Positions 1 through 10,056 of a stretch of 64,000 bases of DNA are shown in pieces (positions within the stretch are counted from its first letter, which is position 1; each line of letters opens with the position of its first letter). The notes below the pieces were generated by a model, which was not told where the DNA came from, did not search any database, and was given only the letters and a program-made list of their open reading frames with translations. Location of the stretch: positions 1 through 64,000 of the forward strand of contig JAPJBO010000479.1 in assembly GCA_030068145.1 (NCBI GenBank). Direction: 5' to 3'. Made by a program: the position numbers and the translations under genes. The stretch comes from Diplonema papillatum (taxonomy: Eukaryota > Euglenozoa > Diplonemea > Diplonemida > Diplonemidae).

Positions 1-49
1 GGGCTGCCTGCCTTGCTGCTGCTGCCTTGCTGCTGCTGCTGCTTTCTTG
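1..49. repeat. CTG/CCTTG-rich microsatellite
   Basis: Imperfect CTGCTGCTGCCTTG repeats fill the first ~45 bases. They abut the left edge of a ribozyme-element fragment. Confidence 0.6.
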
Positions 50-214
50 CCGACCTTTTTTACGCCTGGGAAGAGTAGGCTGCACAGCTCGGAGGCCAGA
101 TACGAAGTTAGGGCTTTCACCCACAGCAAAGGAACTGCTTGCCTTGGCCGCGTTTCGAAAAACACGTTTCCAGGGGACACCGCGAGGAGGTGGCAAAGTC
201 AGATTTTGTCCCCC
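50..214 (-). mobile_element. 5' fragment of HDV-ribozyme retroelement (copy D)
   Basis: This stretch aligns with the 5'-most ~165 nt of the full-length copies at 4530-4690 and 18500-18663, with scattered substitutions. On the minus strand it starts at the ribozyme cleavage point (214). The base after it (215 onward, aaccccaag) is unrelated to the flanks of the other copies, as expected for an independent insertion. The remaining 3' part and poly(A) tail are missing. Confidence 0.6.
138..214 (-). ncRNA. HDV-like self-cleaving ribozyme, copy D
   Basis: The minus-strand RNA starts GGGGGAC at 214. P1 is GGGGGAC with GUCCCCU, P2 is UUUGCC with GGCAAG (one U-G pair), and P3 is ACC with GGU. L3 is UCCUCGC, GG is available for P1.1, P4 is closed by UUCG, and J4/2 is GCCAA. 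All core parts of the nested double pseudoknot are present. Activity is inferred, not shown. Confidence 0.75.
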
Positions 215-249
215 AACCCCAAGACCACCCATTGAGAATTCCGGGGCCT

Positions 250-560
250 TTGATGGCCAGCTTCTTGGACTTCACGACCTCTCAGGAGCACTTTGCTAAA
301 GGAACACCGAAAACGTGATAGGCAACTGTTGCATGTCGAAATGGGGGGGCACGTTCTCCCGAAGTTGCGACCTTGAAAGAACGTCGTTCGTAGGAGCTTC
401 GAATTCCTGTGACGGTTTTCGTTGGATGCATCGTCAAAATATCAACAAAAATATGTACCCATAGCTCTGTCAGAACCTTTTCGCTGACTCGGAACTTCAC
501 ATACCTTGACTGCTTCCACACGAACTCTCGAACACCAGATTTTTCAAGCACAACTCCGAC
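250..560. repeat. Diverged member of ribozyme repeat family 2 (body only)
   Basis: It contains the family hallmarks in order: gaaagaacgtcgttcg, cttcgaattcctgtg, ggatgcatcg and tacccatagctctgtcagaacc. These recur at 3300-3480, 7200-7330, 7680-7800, 8060-8180, 8380-8500, 8740-8870, 12770-12830 and 20520-20660. No ribozyme or ORF is evident here. Confidence 0.6.
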
Positions 561-596
561 CCGAACCATCTTGTGAATTTCTTTTCTCTTCTAGTT

Positions 597-598
<2 letters not shown>

Positions 599-635
<37 letters not shown>

Positions 636-1446
636 GTTCGTGGAGCTTTTTTTTTTTTGGAAGAATCGTACGGGGGCCTTCGAGGCAAACTGGGAAAAAT
701 GGGCAAGACAAGCAAGTTCCAAAAGGGGAAGTTCAAATACTTCGTTTGTGGGCCGACACTCGGGTATTCTCCGGTGTCTTTTCGATTGGTGTGACTCAGT
801 CCCTCCTGCTGCAAATTTTGTGAAATGCAGGAGTGGACTTGTCCAGCCAACCGCACAGACAGCCTTGATTTTTTTTTAAACACCAGGCCGTACAGTTTGC
901 CAGACAAGAAACCTGGTGCCTGACCTGGTGGGTTCTCCGGGTTCACTTCTTCACAACGAAAAACGGCACAACCACGAACACAGACAGGCGCGGTTTGAAC
1001 CCGCACCAGTTGCACACTGCAACCGGCGCCTGCCCCACGGCACTGGGGACTCAGAAAAACGAAAGGAGAGTCGGCTAAGGGCCTGGAAAGGCCGCGGCTC
1101 AGCCACAAGCCGCCACCTGTCACTCAGACTGGGGCCAACTAATTCAAAAAACCGGGGGCACATTGGTAACCATCCCGATTTACCCGCCTTCACGATGAGA
1201 GGGCACAAGGGAGTCAACTTGGCAAGGCTCACCTGAAGGTGCCTCTTTGGCACCGCCCCCCCCGTTCCTGCTGGGCAGCTTGGGCAGGACTTTTACGCCC
1301 GGAAGGGTAGGTGCGCAGCTCGGACGCCAGATAACGAAGTAAGGGGCTTTCACCCACAGCAAAAGTACTGCTTGCCTTGGCCGCGTTTCGAAAAACACTT
1401 TCCAGGGACACCGCGAGAGGAGGTGGCAAGTCAGATTTTGTCCCCC
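599..1446 (-). mobile_element. Poly(A) retroelement with 5' HDV-like ribozyme (copy A)
   Basis: The body at 659-1446 is nearly identical to 3896-4690 and 17875-18663. Its 3' end on the minus strand is a 12-nt A tract (647-658), followed by 13 nt and a 35-nt A tract (599-633). No reverse transcriptase is encoded; the ~790-nt body has no convincing ORF, so the element looks non-autonomous. Compared with the other copies this one carries many 1-2 nt indels between about 1180 and 1450. These reflect decay or uncorrected sequencing error. Confidence 0.7.
1371..1446 (-). ncRNA. HDV-like ribozyme, copy A (mutated)
   Basis: It is homologous to the intact copies, but L3 reads UCCUCUCGC (two extra nt), P1 has lost a base pair on its 3' strand, and P4 has lost a base. 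It is probably inactive unless these are sequencing indels. Confidence 0.6.
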
Positions 1447-2518
1447 TTCTTCCGACAGCCTTTGCATCCCATGTAAATGGGAGCCCCCCTCTGGCTATTC
1501 CGCTTGCTGCGGAAACAGCCGCCCGAACACTAAAACCCTCCCCTCGGGAAGCTCTGTTACATCCTCTACTTTCAACTCTTCAGCTTTGCGCTTCAAAGTT
1601 CTGCCTCTCCCACGGCATACAATTGCTTTCCCAGCCGCAACCCACCACCCTTCCTCCACCACGCTTTCGCAGCGCTGTGGTTTTCCCCACAGGGGGTTTA
1701 CGGGAAGAAGAAGAAGGCTCTTCTCTTCTTTCCTCTCAACGAAACTTTGAGAATACAAGTAGAGCCCTCGTCTACTTCCCCCACCCACTCTCCTTCTTTC
1801 CCCGCGTCCCATGGCGTGGCTGCTTCTGCTTCTGCCAGGTACCCTCCCCACATCTCTTCTTCTTCTGTGATCGGATCCATCACTTGAAACCCCCCCCGAG
1901 GGTGTTTTCTGGCAACGAGAACCTTCGTCCTCTGAACCGCCCACCTCGTGCCGTCCTTTTCGGCGATGTCTTTCGTTTTTGTCAGGGGAAGCATTTCTGC
2001 TTCCCACTGATCTGTGGCTTCTTGAATGATGCTTTGTGCATCAATGGTGGCGCTTACGCCGTACTCTGCCTGCGAGGCAACACCTATGTTTTGCAAATGA
2101 ATGCATACAAAGGAACTCTTCATGAACCGGGCTTCCTCGAACCTTTTCAGCCCCTCGGACCAGAGCACGGCGCGCATGACGCGCCCGGTGCTGCCTTGCA
2201 AGTGCAACTGGCACCTTTTGTACCTCGACCTCCCCCCTTTCCCTTCCCCTTCTGACACTTCCCCACCTGCACCACCAACACCCTTATTGCAGTTTTCATT
2301 AGACCCCTCCCTTTCCAATCCTGTCCACCACCCTCCCCGTTTCCTTCTCTCACCACCTCTGCCCATTCCTCTGCTGCTTGCATTTTCTGCAGCTGCAGCC
2401 TTGACGACTGCTTCTCTTCCCGCTTTCCTTCCTCGCTCTCCTTCTCTGCTTCACATTTCCCTGTGTGAATCTTCCCACACTCAAAACATTGTCTGGCTCT
2501 GGCGACCTTGGCAGGCAT
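1447..2518 (-). pseudogene. RPA70-like fragment, duplicate copy (frameshifted)
   Basis: This is a near-identical duplicate of 18664-19738. It has the same ATG (2518), the same CFEC..H..C zinc-knuckle-like start and the same OB-fold-like stretch. A two-base indel near 1697-1720 shifts the frame, so the continuous reading of the other copy is lost. It stops at the ribozyme element at 1446 and, unlike the other copy, no continuation of the gene lies beyond the element. It is best read as a non-functional copied segment. Confidence 0.6.
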
Positions 2519-3197
2519 TCTGTTGCAGGTTCGCTAATGTAGTTGCTACGAAGAGGAAAATAGGACTAAAGACAGAGGGTTTTGTGTTAAAGCTTCAGCG
2601 GGCACAGGCTGTGTGTATCTCTCCCCTTCTTAACCTATTGTTGTGTTTCGTTTTAAAACTATGACATGAATCTTCTAAGAGCCCACACTTCTCAGGCTGT
2701 TCTTCTCACGGATTTTGAGGCATCGCTGTGCACTCAAGTGTGGAAGCCGCCAAAGGGAGGGATATAAACACCGTACTGAAAGAACATTTCACCTGTCCAG
2801 TTCGCTTGTCTGCCTTGTGTCCAAGGGGATATTATCCAAACTAGCGAAAGACCTACGCAAAGGGCTTGCCCCATCCATCAAAAAACCGTCCAAATCCGTC
2901 GTCTGAGCACGCAATTGCTTTTTCCGCGTTTGCAGTTGTTGCGACGCCAGTTGGATGGCACACCTCCTCGGTCATGCGTATAGGCTATACCTAAAAGATG
3001 AAAGGAAGAACAATGATGATTGAAACAAAACCTCTTACAGAACTTTTTTTTTTTTTTTTTTTTTTTTTTACGCCGCAGAACGACCTCTGAGACTTGACTC
3101 ATCAAAGGAAAATCTCAGTAAATAAATGGAGTTCCTTTAGACAGAAACCTGGTTTGACCTCTGATTGATGAGGACCGACGGAAACCTAATGTGACTG
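2519..3197. other. Duplicated non-coding segment upstream of RPA-like fragment
   Basis: It is identical in essence to 19739-20379. The one large difference is a poly(T) insertion at 3044-3075. No coding region was seen. Confidence 0.6.
3038..3081 (-). mobile_element. Minimal poly(A) retro-insertion with 6-bp target duplication
   Basis: CAGAAC occurs at 3038-3043 and 3076-3081, flanking 26 T plus ACGCCG. The duplicate locus at 20258-20263 has a single CAGAAC with nothing inserted, so the empty site is preserved in the same window. Read on the minus strand it is CGGCGT plus A26: a retrotransposed tail with almost no body. Confidence 0.8.
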
Positions 3198-3270
3198 CCT
3201 GCGTCGGCCGCGCGTTGAGCACGTTTCCGAGGGACACCACGAGGAGGTGCAGGTCAGAATATTGTCCCTC
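3198..3270 (-). ncRNA. HDV-like ribozyme, family 2
   Basis: The minus-strand RNA begins GAGGGAC. P1 is GAGGGAC with GUCCCUC (perfect), P2 is CCUGC with GCAGG, P3 is ACC with GGU and L3 is UCCUCGU. P1.1 GG is present, P4 is CGUGC with GCGCG, and J4/2 contains CCGA (CNRA). P1, P2 and P4 all differ from family 1 by paired changes. Confidence 0.7.
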
Positions 3271-3878
3271 ATGTAAAGAAACGCATGATATGAGACAGTA
3301 TCCCTTTTCAAAAGGAGGGGCTTGTACTTCCGAAGTTCCGACCCTTGAAAGAACACTGTTCGTATGAGCTCCGAATTCCTGTGAGGGTTTCTTTGGATGA
3401 ATCGGTCAAAAATTCGACAAAACGGGTACCCATAGCTCTCCCAGAACCTCTTCAATGACTCAAAAGTGGGCATACCTTGGTTTGACCCGCAAACCCGCAA
3501 ACCCGCAAACCCGCAAACCCGCAAACCCGCAAACCCGCAAACCCGCAAACCACGAGGGGGCCCGCAGGGCCACCGAGTGCGGGTTTGCGGGTTTGCGGAT
3601 CAAAAATCCAAGAAAATGAGTACCCATAGCTCTGTCAGAACCGCTTGAATGACTCGAAAGACCAGCTTTTCGATCACCAAATTCGTCCGACATCGTCGCC
3701 ATTCATTGTGAACTTGTTCTTTGGTGCTAATTATTCCTGTTTTTGTTGCGTTTTTCGCTCTCTTTCGAGTCGGCCTCTTCACGAAGAGGCCGTATCTAGA
3801 AGGAAGGCTAAAAACACTGAGAATCAATCCAATCCACGAGGGGGCCCGCAGGGCAACCGAGTGCGGGTTTGCGGGTTT
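3270..3878. repeat. Repeat family 2 body with hairpin/TTTGCGGG terminus
   Basis: The family body is interrupted at 3487-3600 by about eight CCCGCAAA units and an inverted GTGCGGGTTTGCGGG end. It continues at 3640-3800 and ends with a GGCCTCTTCACGAAGAGGCC hairpin (about 3772-3791) and the terminus cacgagggggcccgcagggc...gcgggtttgcggg (3836-3875). The same terminus appears at 9080-9116 and 13119-13162. Confidence 0.6.
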
Positions 3879-4690
3879 TTTTTTTTTTTTTTTTTGGAAG
3901 AATCGTACGGGGGCCTTCGAGGCAAACTGGGAAAAATGGGCAAGACAAGCAAGTTCCAAAAGGGGAAGTTCAAATACTTCGTTTGTGGGCCGACACTCGG
4001 GTATTCTCCGGTGTCTTTTCGATTGGTGTGACTCAGTCCCTCCTGCTGCAAATTTTGTGAAATGCAGGAGTGGACTTGTCACAGCCAACCGCACAGACAG
4101 CCTTGATTTTTTTTTAAACACCAGGCCGTACAGTTTGCCAGACAAGAAACCTGGTGCCTGACCTGGTGGGTTCTCCGGGTTCACTTCTTCACAACGAAAA
4201 ACGGCACAACCACGAACACAGACAGGCGCGGTTTGAACCCGCACCAGTTGCACACTGCAACCGGCGCCTGCCCCACGGCACTGGGGACTCAGAAAAACGA
4301 AAGGAGAGTCGGCTAAGGGCCTGGAAAGGCCGCGGCTCAGCCACAAGCCGCCACCTGTCACTCAGACTGGGGCCAACTAATTCAAAAAACCGGGGGCACA
4401 TTGGTAACCATCCCGATTTTACCCCGCCTTCACGATGAGAGGGCCACAAGGGAGTCAAACTTGGCAAGGCTCACCTGGAAGGTGCCTCTTTGCACCGCCC
4501 CCCCCGTTCCTGCTGGGCAGCTTGGGGCAGGATCTTTTACGCCCGGGAAGGGTAGGTGCGCAGCTCGGACGCCAGATACGAAGTAAGGGGCTTTCACCCA
4601 CAGCAAAGGTACTGCTTGCCTTGGCCGCGTTTCGAAAAACACGTTTCCAGGGGACACCGCGAGGAGGTGGCAAGTCAGATTTTGTCCCCC
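3876..4690 (-). mobile_element. Poly(A) retroelement with 5' HDV-like ribozyme (copy B)
   Basis: It has a 20-nt A tail (3876-3895 on plus) and a 795-nt body ending exactly at the ribozyme cleavage point (4690). A possible 8-bp target duplication TGCGGGTT lies at 3870-3877 and 4693-4700, with two filler bases. The left flank is a family 2 terminus and the right flank is the 214-bp array. The body encodes no recognisable protein. Confidence 0.75.
4615..4690 (-). ncRNA. HDV-like self-cleaving ribozyme, copy B
   Basis: It is the same as copy C. P1 is 7 bp, P2 is CUUGCC with GGCAAG, P3 is 3 bp, L3 is UCCUCGC, P1.1 is GG, P4 is 7 bp capped by UUCG, and J4/2 is GCCAA with the candidate catalytic C. 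The first transcribed base would be the G complementary to 4690. Confidence 0.8.
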
Positions 4691-5760
4691 TATGCGGGTT
4701 AAGAATCTGTCCGTGTGTCACAATGAAAAACTCCAAGCAAAAATTTCACCTTTGTAGAAAAAAAAATTCCAAAAAATTCCTGAAAAAAAAATTCCAAAAG
4801 TCCATTTTCCTAGGCAATTTCCTTTAGGAAAACTGCAAAATTTTGGCAGCATCCAATTCTAGCGGGTCAGACCCCAAGATGATCAGACCAGGTTACTATA
4901 CAAATATGCGGGTTAAGAATCTGTCCGTGTGTCACAATGAAAAACTCCAAGCAAAAATTTCACCTTTGTAGAAAAAAAAATTCCAAAAAATTCCTGAAAA
5001 AAAAAATCCAAAAGTCCATTTTCCTAGGCAATTTCCTTTAGGAAAACTGCAAAATTTTGGCAGCATCCAATTCTAGCGGGTCAGACCCCAAGATGATCAG
5101 ACCAGGTTACTATACAAATATGCGGGTTAAGAATCTGTCCGTGTGTCACAATGAAAAACTCCAAGCAAAAATTTCACCTTTGTAGAAAAAAAAATTCCAA
5201 AAAATTCCTGAAAAAAAAAATCCAAAAATCCATTTTCCTAGGCAATTTCCTTTAGGAAAACTGCAAAATTTTGGCAGCATCCAATTCTAGCGGGTCAGAC
5301 CCCAAGATGATCAGACCAGGTTACTATACAAATATGCGGGTTAAGAATCTGTCCGTGTGTCACAATGAAAAACTCCAAGCAAAAATTTCACCTTTGTAGA
5401 AAAAAAAATTCCAAAAAATTCCTGAAAAAAAAAATCCAAAAATCCATTTTCCTAGGCAATTTCCTTTAGGAAAACTGCAAAATTTTGGCAGCATCCAATT
5501 CTAGCGGGTCAGACCCCAAGATGATCAGACCAGGTTACTATACAAATATGCGGGTTAAGAATCTGTCCGTGTGTCACAATGAAAAACTCCAAGCAAAAAT
5601 TTCACCTTTGTAGAAAAAAAAATTCCAAAAAATTCCTGAAAAAAAAAATCCAAAAATCCATTTTCCTAGGCAATTTCCTTTAGGAAAACTGCAAAATTTT
5701 GGCAGCATCCAATTCTAGCGGGTCAGACCCCAAGATGATCAGACCAGGTTTGGTCGGGTT
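4691..5760. repeat. Five tandem copies of a 214-bp unit
   Basis: Units start tatgcgggttaagaatctg at 4691, 4905, 5119, 5333 and 5547, at an exact 214-bp period with only a few substitutions. Each unit has A-rich blocks and a ccaagatgatcagaccagg end. No ORF spans a unit. Confidence 0.95.
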
Positions 5761-6870
5761 TGCAGCACGTTGGTCCCCTGGACCTGCCATTTCTGGTTCT
5801 GCTCTCACTCCAACCCTCTTTTCCTTAAACCTTTGGCTTCTGCTTTTTCGGGCTTGGCATCCCACTTTTGCAATTTCAGATGGGGCAAACACAGGACTCC
5901 AGAAGGAACGGCGCAGAACGGGAAGCAAATGGATAGTGTTGGAGTCCTGTGTGTCTACATTCTCTTTCTTCAACCAAGGAATCCTGTCAAGGCATTCTCT
6001 TGGTCTTGCTGGGGCCCTCTTGGAGCTGCTGCTGGTCTCTGCTGCTGATTTTGGCTGCTGTTTTCTGCTTTCGCTTTCCTGGCTATTTCAAAAAGTTTCC
6101 AAAAATAGCAAATTTGAGGAGGAAAGTTCAAGAATCACATCCCATGCCAAAGATTGTTGCTATGCATGTGCTTTGTCTGTCTCTAATCTGCCCAAAACTT
6201 CCACCGATTAAGGACCATCAGAACTTTGAACACACAGACCTCGAAAGGTTTGCTTCCCCCTGTTTTGTTTCCACTACAGTTGGCCACATACAATGTTGTG
6301 AGACAAAGTTTTTTCGGCCGGTTGTGAGGAACTGCCTGCAGGAGTTGCCCAAAGCATGATGTCAAGGACGCCCAACAAAGCCTATGGAGGGGCTCGCTTC
6401 TGATCCAAAATGCTGGCATAGTGGCACAGGTTGATCTTGCTGACTGGCTCGACAGGTACTCCCGCGTTGCAAAGTGCAGCTTCCTTTCAACCCTTCAAAG
6501 ATGGGACAAAGCACAAACACAAGAGACAACCAATAGCCATTTTCCGCAGCACTCGTGGGACTTCTTTATCATTTCTTTATAAAGATGGAGAAAAGTGAGC
6601 ATGAACAGCCTTATGTGGCCTTATCCCTGTGTGGCTTCCTTTTTTTTTTTTTTTTTCCCAAACTTGCAAAATGCTTCGAAAGAAACCCTCATGTGAGGTT
6701 GGAGCTTCCACTACTAACTACCAAAACTTTCTTTGAAGGCCACAACTTCAGGGAGGTGAGCCTTTTCATTTCGGATCACTTCGAAGCAATTGGGAAGCCC
6801 CGAAATCAAGAAATCAATCAATGACCAACAAATCCGCATACTAGATCCGCAAAACCACTCGTATGCGATC
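5761..6870. other. No recognisable gene
   Basis: Short ORFs on both strands look like shadows or relics and none shows a domain. A 17-nt T tract at 6640-6656 may mark another degraded poly(A) insertion. Confidence 0.4.
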
Positions 6871-7076
6871 TTCTCCTGATGTCGAATTCGGGGAAGTTCC
6901 GACCTTCTATGCTGTTCAGGGCCATATTGCAGAAGGAATGTCATAAAAACGTCAGAACCTCTTGTATGACTCGCAAATTCGCATGCTTTGAAGGTTTCCG
7001 CAAGACGAGCTTTTCAATCAACCAAACACACAGTCATTGTTTGACCAATCGATTCGGGAAACAATATCAAAGACTG

Positions 7077-7132
7077 CCTTCGTCGGCCACGCGTTGAGCA
7101 CGTTTCCGAGGGACACCACGAGGAGGTGCAGG
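7077..7132 (-). ncRNA. HDV-like ribozyme remnant (5' strand deleted)
   Basis: It keeps the P1 3' strand, P3, L3 and P4. It lacks the J1/2 and P1 5' segment (a ~15-nt deletion next to gtgcagg) and has cctTc in place of the P2 strand. It cannot fold as a ribozyme. Confidence 0.6.
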
Positions 7133-7932
7133 CTCATGTAAGAAACGCATGATAAGAGACCTTCCCCCTTTTCAAGGGGAGGGGCTTGTACTTCCGAAGT
7201 TCCGACCCTTGAAAGAACACTGTTCGTCTGTGCTTCGAATTTCTGTGAGGGATTCTTTGGATGAACTGGTCAAAAATTCGAGAAAACGGGTACCCATAGC
7301 TCTCCCAGAACCTCTTCAATGACTCGCAAGTGGGCATACCTTCGTTGGTTTCGCGCGAAACCTCGAAGACCAGCTTTTCGGATCACCAAATTCGTCCGAC
7401 ATTGTCGCCCGGGGCTTCTTAGTATGAATCGATCGAGAATACAAGAAAACGGGTACACGTAAGTATCTCAGAACCTCTTCAATGACCCGCAAATCCGAAT
7501 ACTCTGATTGTTTCCACACGAGACCTGCAAGACCACTCATTGACATCACCTGGGCTTCGCAAGGCTGTCCCTTGCACTTCGGCGGGTCTATAGGGGCCAC
7601 CTTGCTGAAGGAACATCAAAAAACGCACGCGACCTTCTCCTGATGTCGAATTCGGGGCTAATTCCCCGAAGTTCCACCTTTACTTGTCTAAAGAACCCTT
7701 CGAAAGAATGTTGTTCGTCTGGTTCGAATTCCTGTGAGGGCTTCTTTGGATGAATCGGTCAAGAATTCGAGAAAACGGGTACCCATAGCTCTCCCAGAAC
7801 CCCTTCAATGACTCGCAAATTTGCATCTTTGCTTTGACCATTTCCACGCGGGCCCCCAAGCTGAGCTTTTCCCATCAACCAAACAAACAGTCATTGTTGA
7901 CCAACCAATTGGGGAAACATAATCAGAGACTG

Positions 7933-8005
7933 CCTGCGTCGGCCGCGCGTTCAGCACGTTTCCGAGGGACACCACGAGGAGGTGCAGGTCAGATTCTTGT
8001 CCCCC
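7933..8005 (-). ncRNA. HDV-like ribozyme, family 2
   Basis: The core matches 8602-8674. The 5' strand is GGGGGAC instead of GAGGGAC, so one P1 pair becomes G-U and pairing is kept. P2, P3, L3, P4 and J4/2 are as in the family. Confidence 0.7.
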
Positions 8006-8601
8006 ATGTAAGGAAACACGAGATATGAGACCTTCTCGCTTTCAAAAAGACCCTTAGTTCTGACCATCGAAATAACACTGTTCGCATGAGCTTCGAATTC
8101 CTGTGGGGGTTTCTTTGGATGCATCGGTCCGAAATGCAAGAAAACGGGTACCCATAGCTCTCTCACAACCTCTTCAATGACACGCAAATTCGCATACCCT
8201 GATTGTTTCCACACGAGACCCGCAGAACCACTCATCGAGAACCCCTGGGCCTCCGGAGGCCAGTCTTCTTCACTTCCTGGTCTTTAGGGGCAATCTTGTT
8301 CAAGGAACGGCAAAAACGGCAATATGCGACCTTCTCCTGATGTCGAATTCGGGGGGGCTTGTTCCCCGAAGTTCCGACCCTCGAAAGAACGTCGTTTGTC
8401 TCAGCTTTGAATTCCTGTGAGGCCTTCTTTGGATGGATCAGTCAAAGATCCAAGAAAATGAGTACCCATAGGCCTGTCAGAACCTCTTGAATGACTTGCA
8501 AATTCGCATGCTTTGAAGGTTTCCGCAAGACGAACTTTTCCAATCAACCAAACACACGGTCATTGTTGACCAACCAATTCGGGAAACAATATCAAAGACT
8601 G

Positions 8602-8674
8602 CCTGCGTCGGCCGCGCGTTGAGCACGTTTCCGAGGGACACCACGAGGAGGTGCAGGTCAGATTCTTGTCCCTC
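8602..8674 (-). ncRNA. HDV-like ribozyme, family 2
   Basis: P1 is GAGGGAC with GUCCCUC, P2 is CCUGC with GCAGG, P3 is ACC with GGU, L3 is UCCUCGU, P4 is CGUGC with GCGCG, and J4/2 contains CCGA. It is flanked by the same repeat body on both sides, so it would cut a multimeric transcript into units. Confidence 0.7.
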
Positions 8675-9120
8675 ATGTAAAGAAACGCACGATAAGAGAC
8701 CTTCTCCCTTTCAAAAGGGGGGGCTTGTACTTGCGAAGTTCCGACCGGCGAAAGAACACTGTTCACATGAGCTCCGAATTCCTGTGAGGGTTTCTTTGGA
8801 TGAATCGGTCAAAAACTCGAGAAAACGGGTACCCATAGCTCTCCCAGAACCTCTTCAATGACTCACAAGTGGGCATACCTTGGTTCGTTTTGCGCGAAAC
8901 CTCAAAGACCAGCTTTTCGGATCACCAAATTCGTCCGACATCCTCGCCATTCATCGTGAACTTGTCCTTTGGTACTATTTCCTGTTTTTGTTGCGTTTTT
9001 CGCTCTCTTTCGAGTCGGCCTCTCACAAAGAGGCCGTATCTAGAAGGAAGGCTACAAACACTGAGAATCAATCCAATCCACGAGGGGGCCCGCAGGGCAA
9101 CCGAGTGCGGGTTTACGGGG

Positions 9121-10023
9121 GAAACGTTTCCGTTTCTTTTAAAAGAAACGCCGGAAGGTCATGCTGAGGGGTCCTATAGGATACCACTTCGCGGGTCCTT
9201 CTGTGTGTCCGTCAGGTGTCCGTTTCCAGCCAAATTTTGGCTTTCCTACCACTTCGTCCTCTGCTGCTTCCAACCCACGTTCTCATGTTTACTTGTATCG
9301 GCAGCCGTGCCGAGTGGGGCTTTTTGAATCTGCCGTCCTCTTCTGCATTGTCGATGGGGCTCTTCCTGCCGTCGCTGTCTATGCTCCGACAACACCGCCC
9401 GATGGTGCCCCTTCCGGTGACGGTTGCCACCCGTCGTCATATGCAAGGTGCACTGTGGCAAGCGATGTTTAGCGCACACGTTACTGTGTGGCCATCGCTT
9501 TTCTGGCGGGTTCAACATTGCCCCGGCATACGTGTGCCCTTCTCACCTCCTGATGCTGATTGCACTCCCTCTTTGTCTTACGCCGCCGAAAAACCCCGGT
9601 CTTGTAGCCTGTGGCGCGGCGGTGCTCCCGCTGTCCTGAACGACCGTATCTGTATAGCCTATTATTGGAAGCGGATGTGCTTTCCCGATCGTCTTCAGCG
9701 CGTTGGCCAACGGCCTCGCATAACAGAGCATCGTCGCTACAACAGCCATTGGTATAAAGAGCTGCAGACCTCAAAGTCATCACAACCGGATGCGTGTGGT
9801 TGCGTCTGCTCCACGCGGTCGCAACTCTTATGCTTCTTTCCTCCCTCTTTTTCAAAGCCACCTTGTCCATGGTTTCCCACTGGATTGCGAGGTCCGCCGT
9901 TCGACACACATTTCCGGTCGGACCTTCAGCCAGTATACTAGTGGCATACCAGCCGTTTCTTTTGAAAAGAAACGGCGTTTCCATCCACCGCCAAAAAGAA
10001 GGAAACGGAAACGGAAACGTTTC
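9121..10023. mobile_element. Foldback (inverted-repeat) element, unclassified
   Basis: GAAACGTTTCCGTTTC at 9121-9136 is exactly inverted at 10008-10023. Just inside, each end has a short palindrome (TTTCTTTT(C)AAAAGAAACG) followed by CCGG or GCTGG; the right end carries ~34 extra bases. The interior has overlapping ORFs up to 241 aa on both strands with no recognisable transposase. It starts right after a family 2 terminus. Confidence 0.45.
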
Positions 10024-10056
10024 CAACGTTTTCATCCTACATATACTATAGCCCTA

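Larger units (their letters stand above)
6870..9116. repeat. Array of diverged family 2 repeats with embedded ribozymes
   Basis: At least five diverged units follow each other. Shared blocks are gatgtcgaattcgggg, gaaagaacactgttcg, gaattcctgtgaggg, gggtacccatagctctc, the ribozyme block, and ccaattcgggaaacaatatcaaagactg. Ribozyme blocks sit at 7077-7132, 7933-8005 and 8602-8674. The array ends at 9005-9116 with the hairpin and gcgggttta terminus. Confidence 0.7.

Noticed and set aside
980-1060. tRNA-like B box (GCGGTTTGAACCCGC) in the retroelement body, suggesting a tRNA-derived SINE
   Set aside because: The T-arm-like hairpin is on the strand opposite the poly(A) orientation, and no A box, anticodon arm or acceptor stem fits.
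1377-2255. Plus-strand ORFs of 292 and 355 aa (also 18408-19475)
   Set aside because: They are antisense to the RPA-like frame and rich in Pro/Phe/Ser from purine-rich minus-strand coding.
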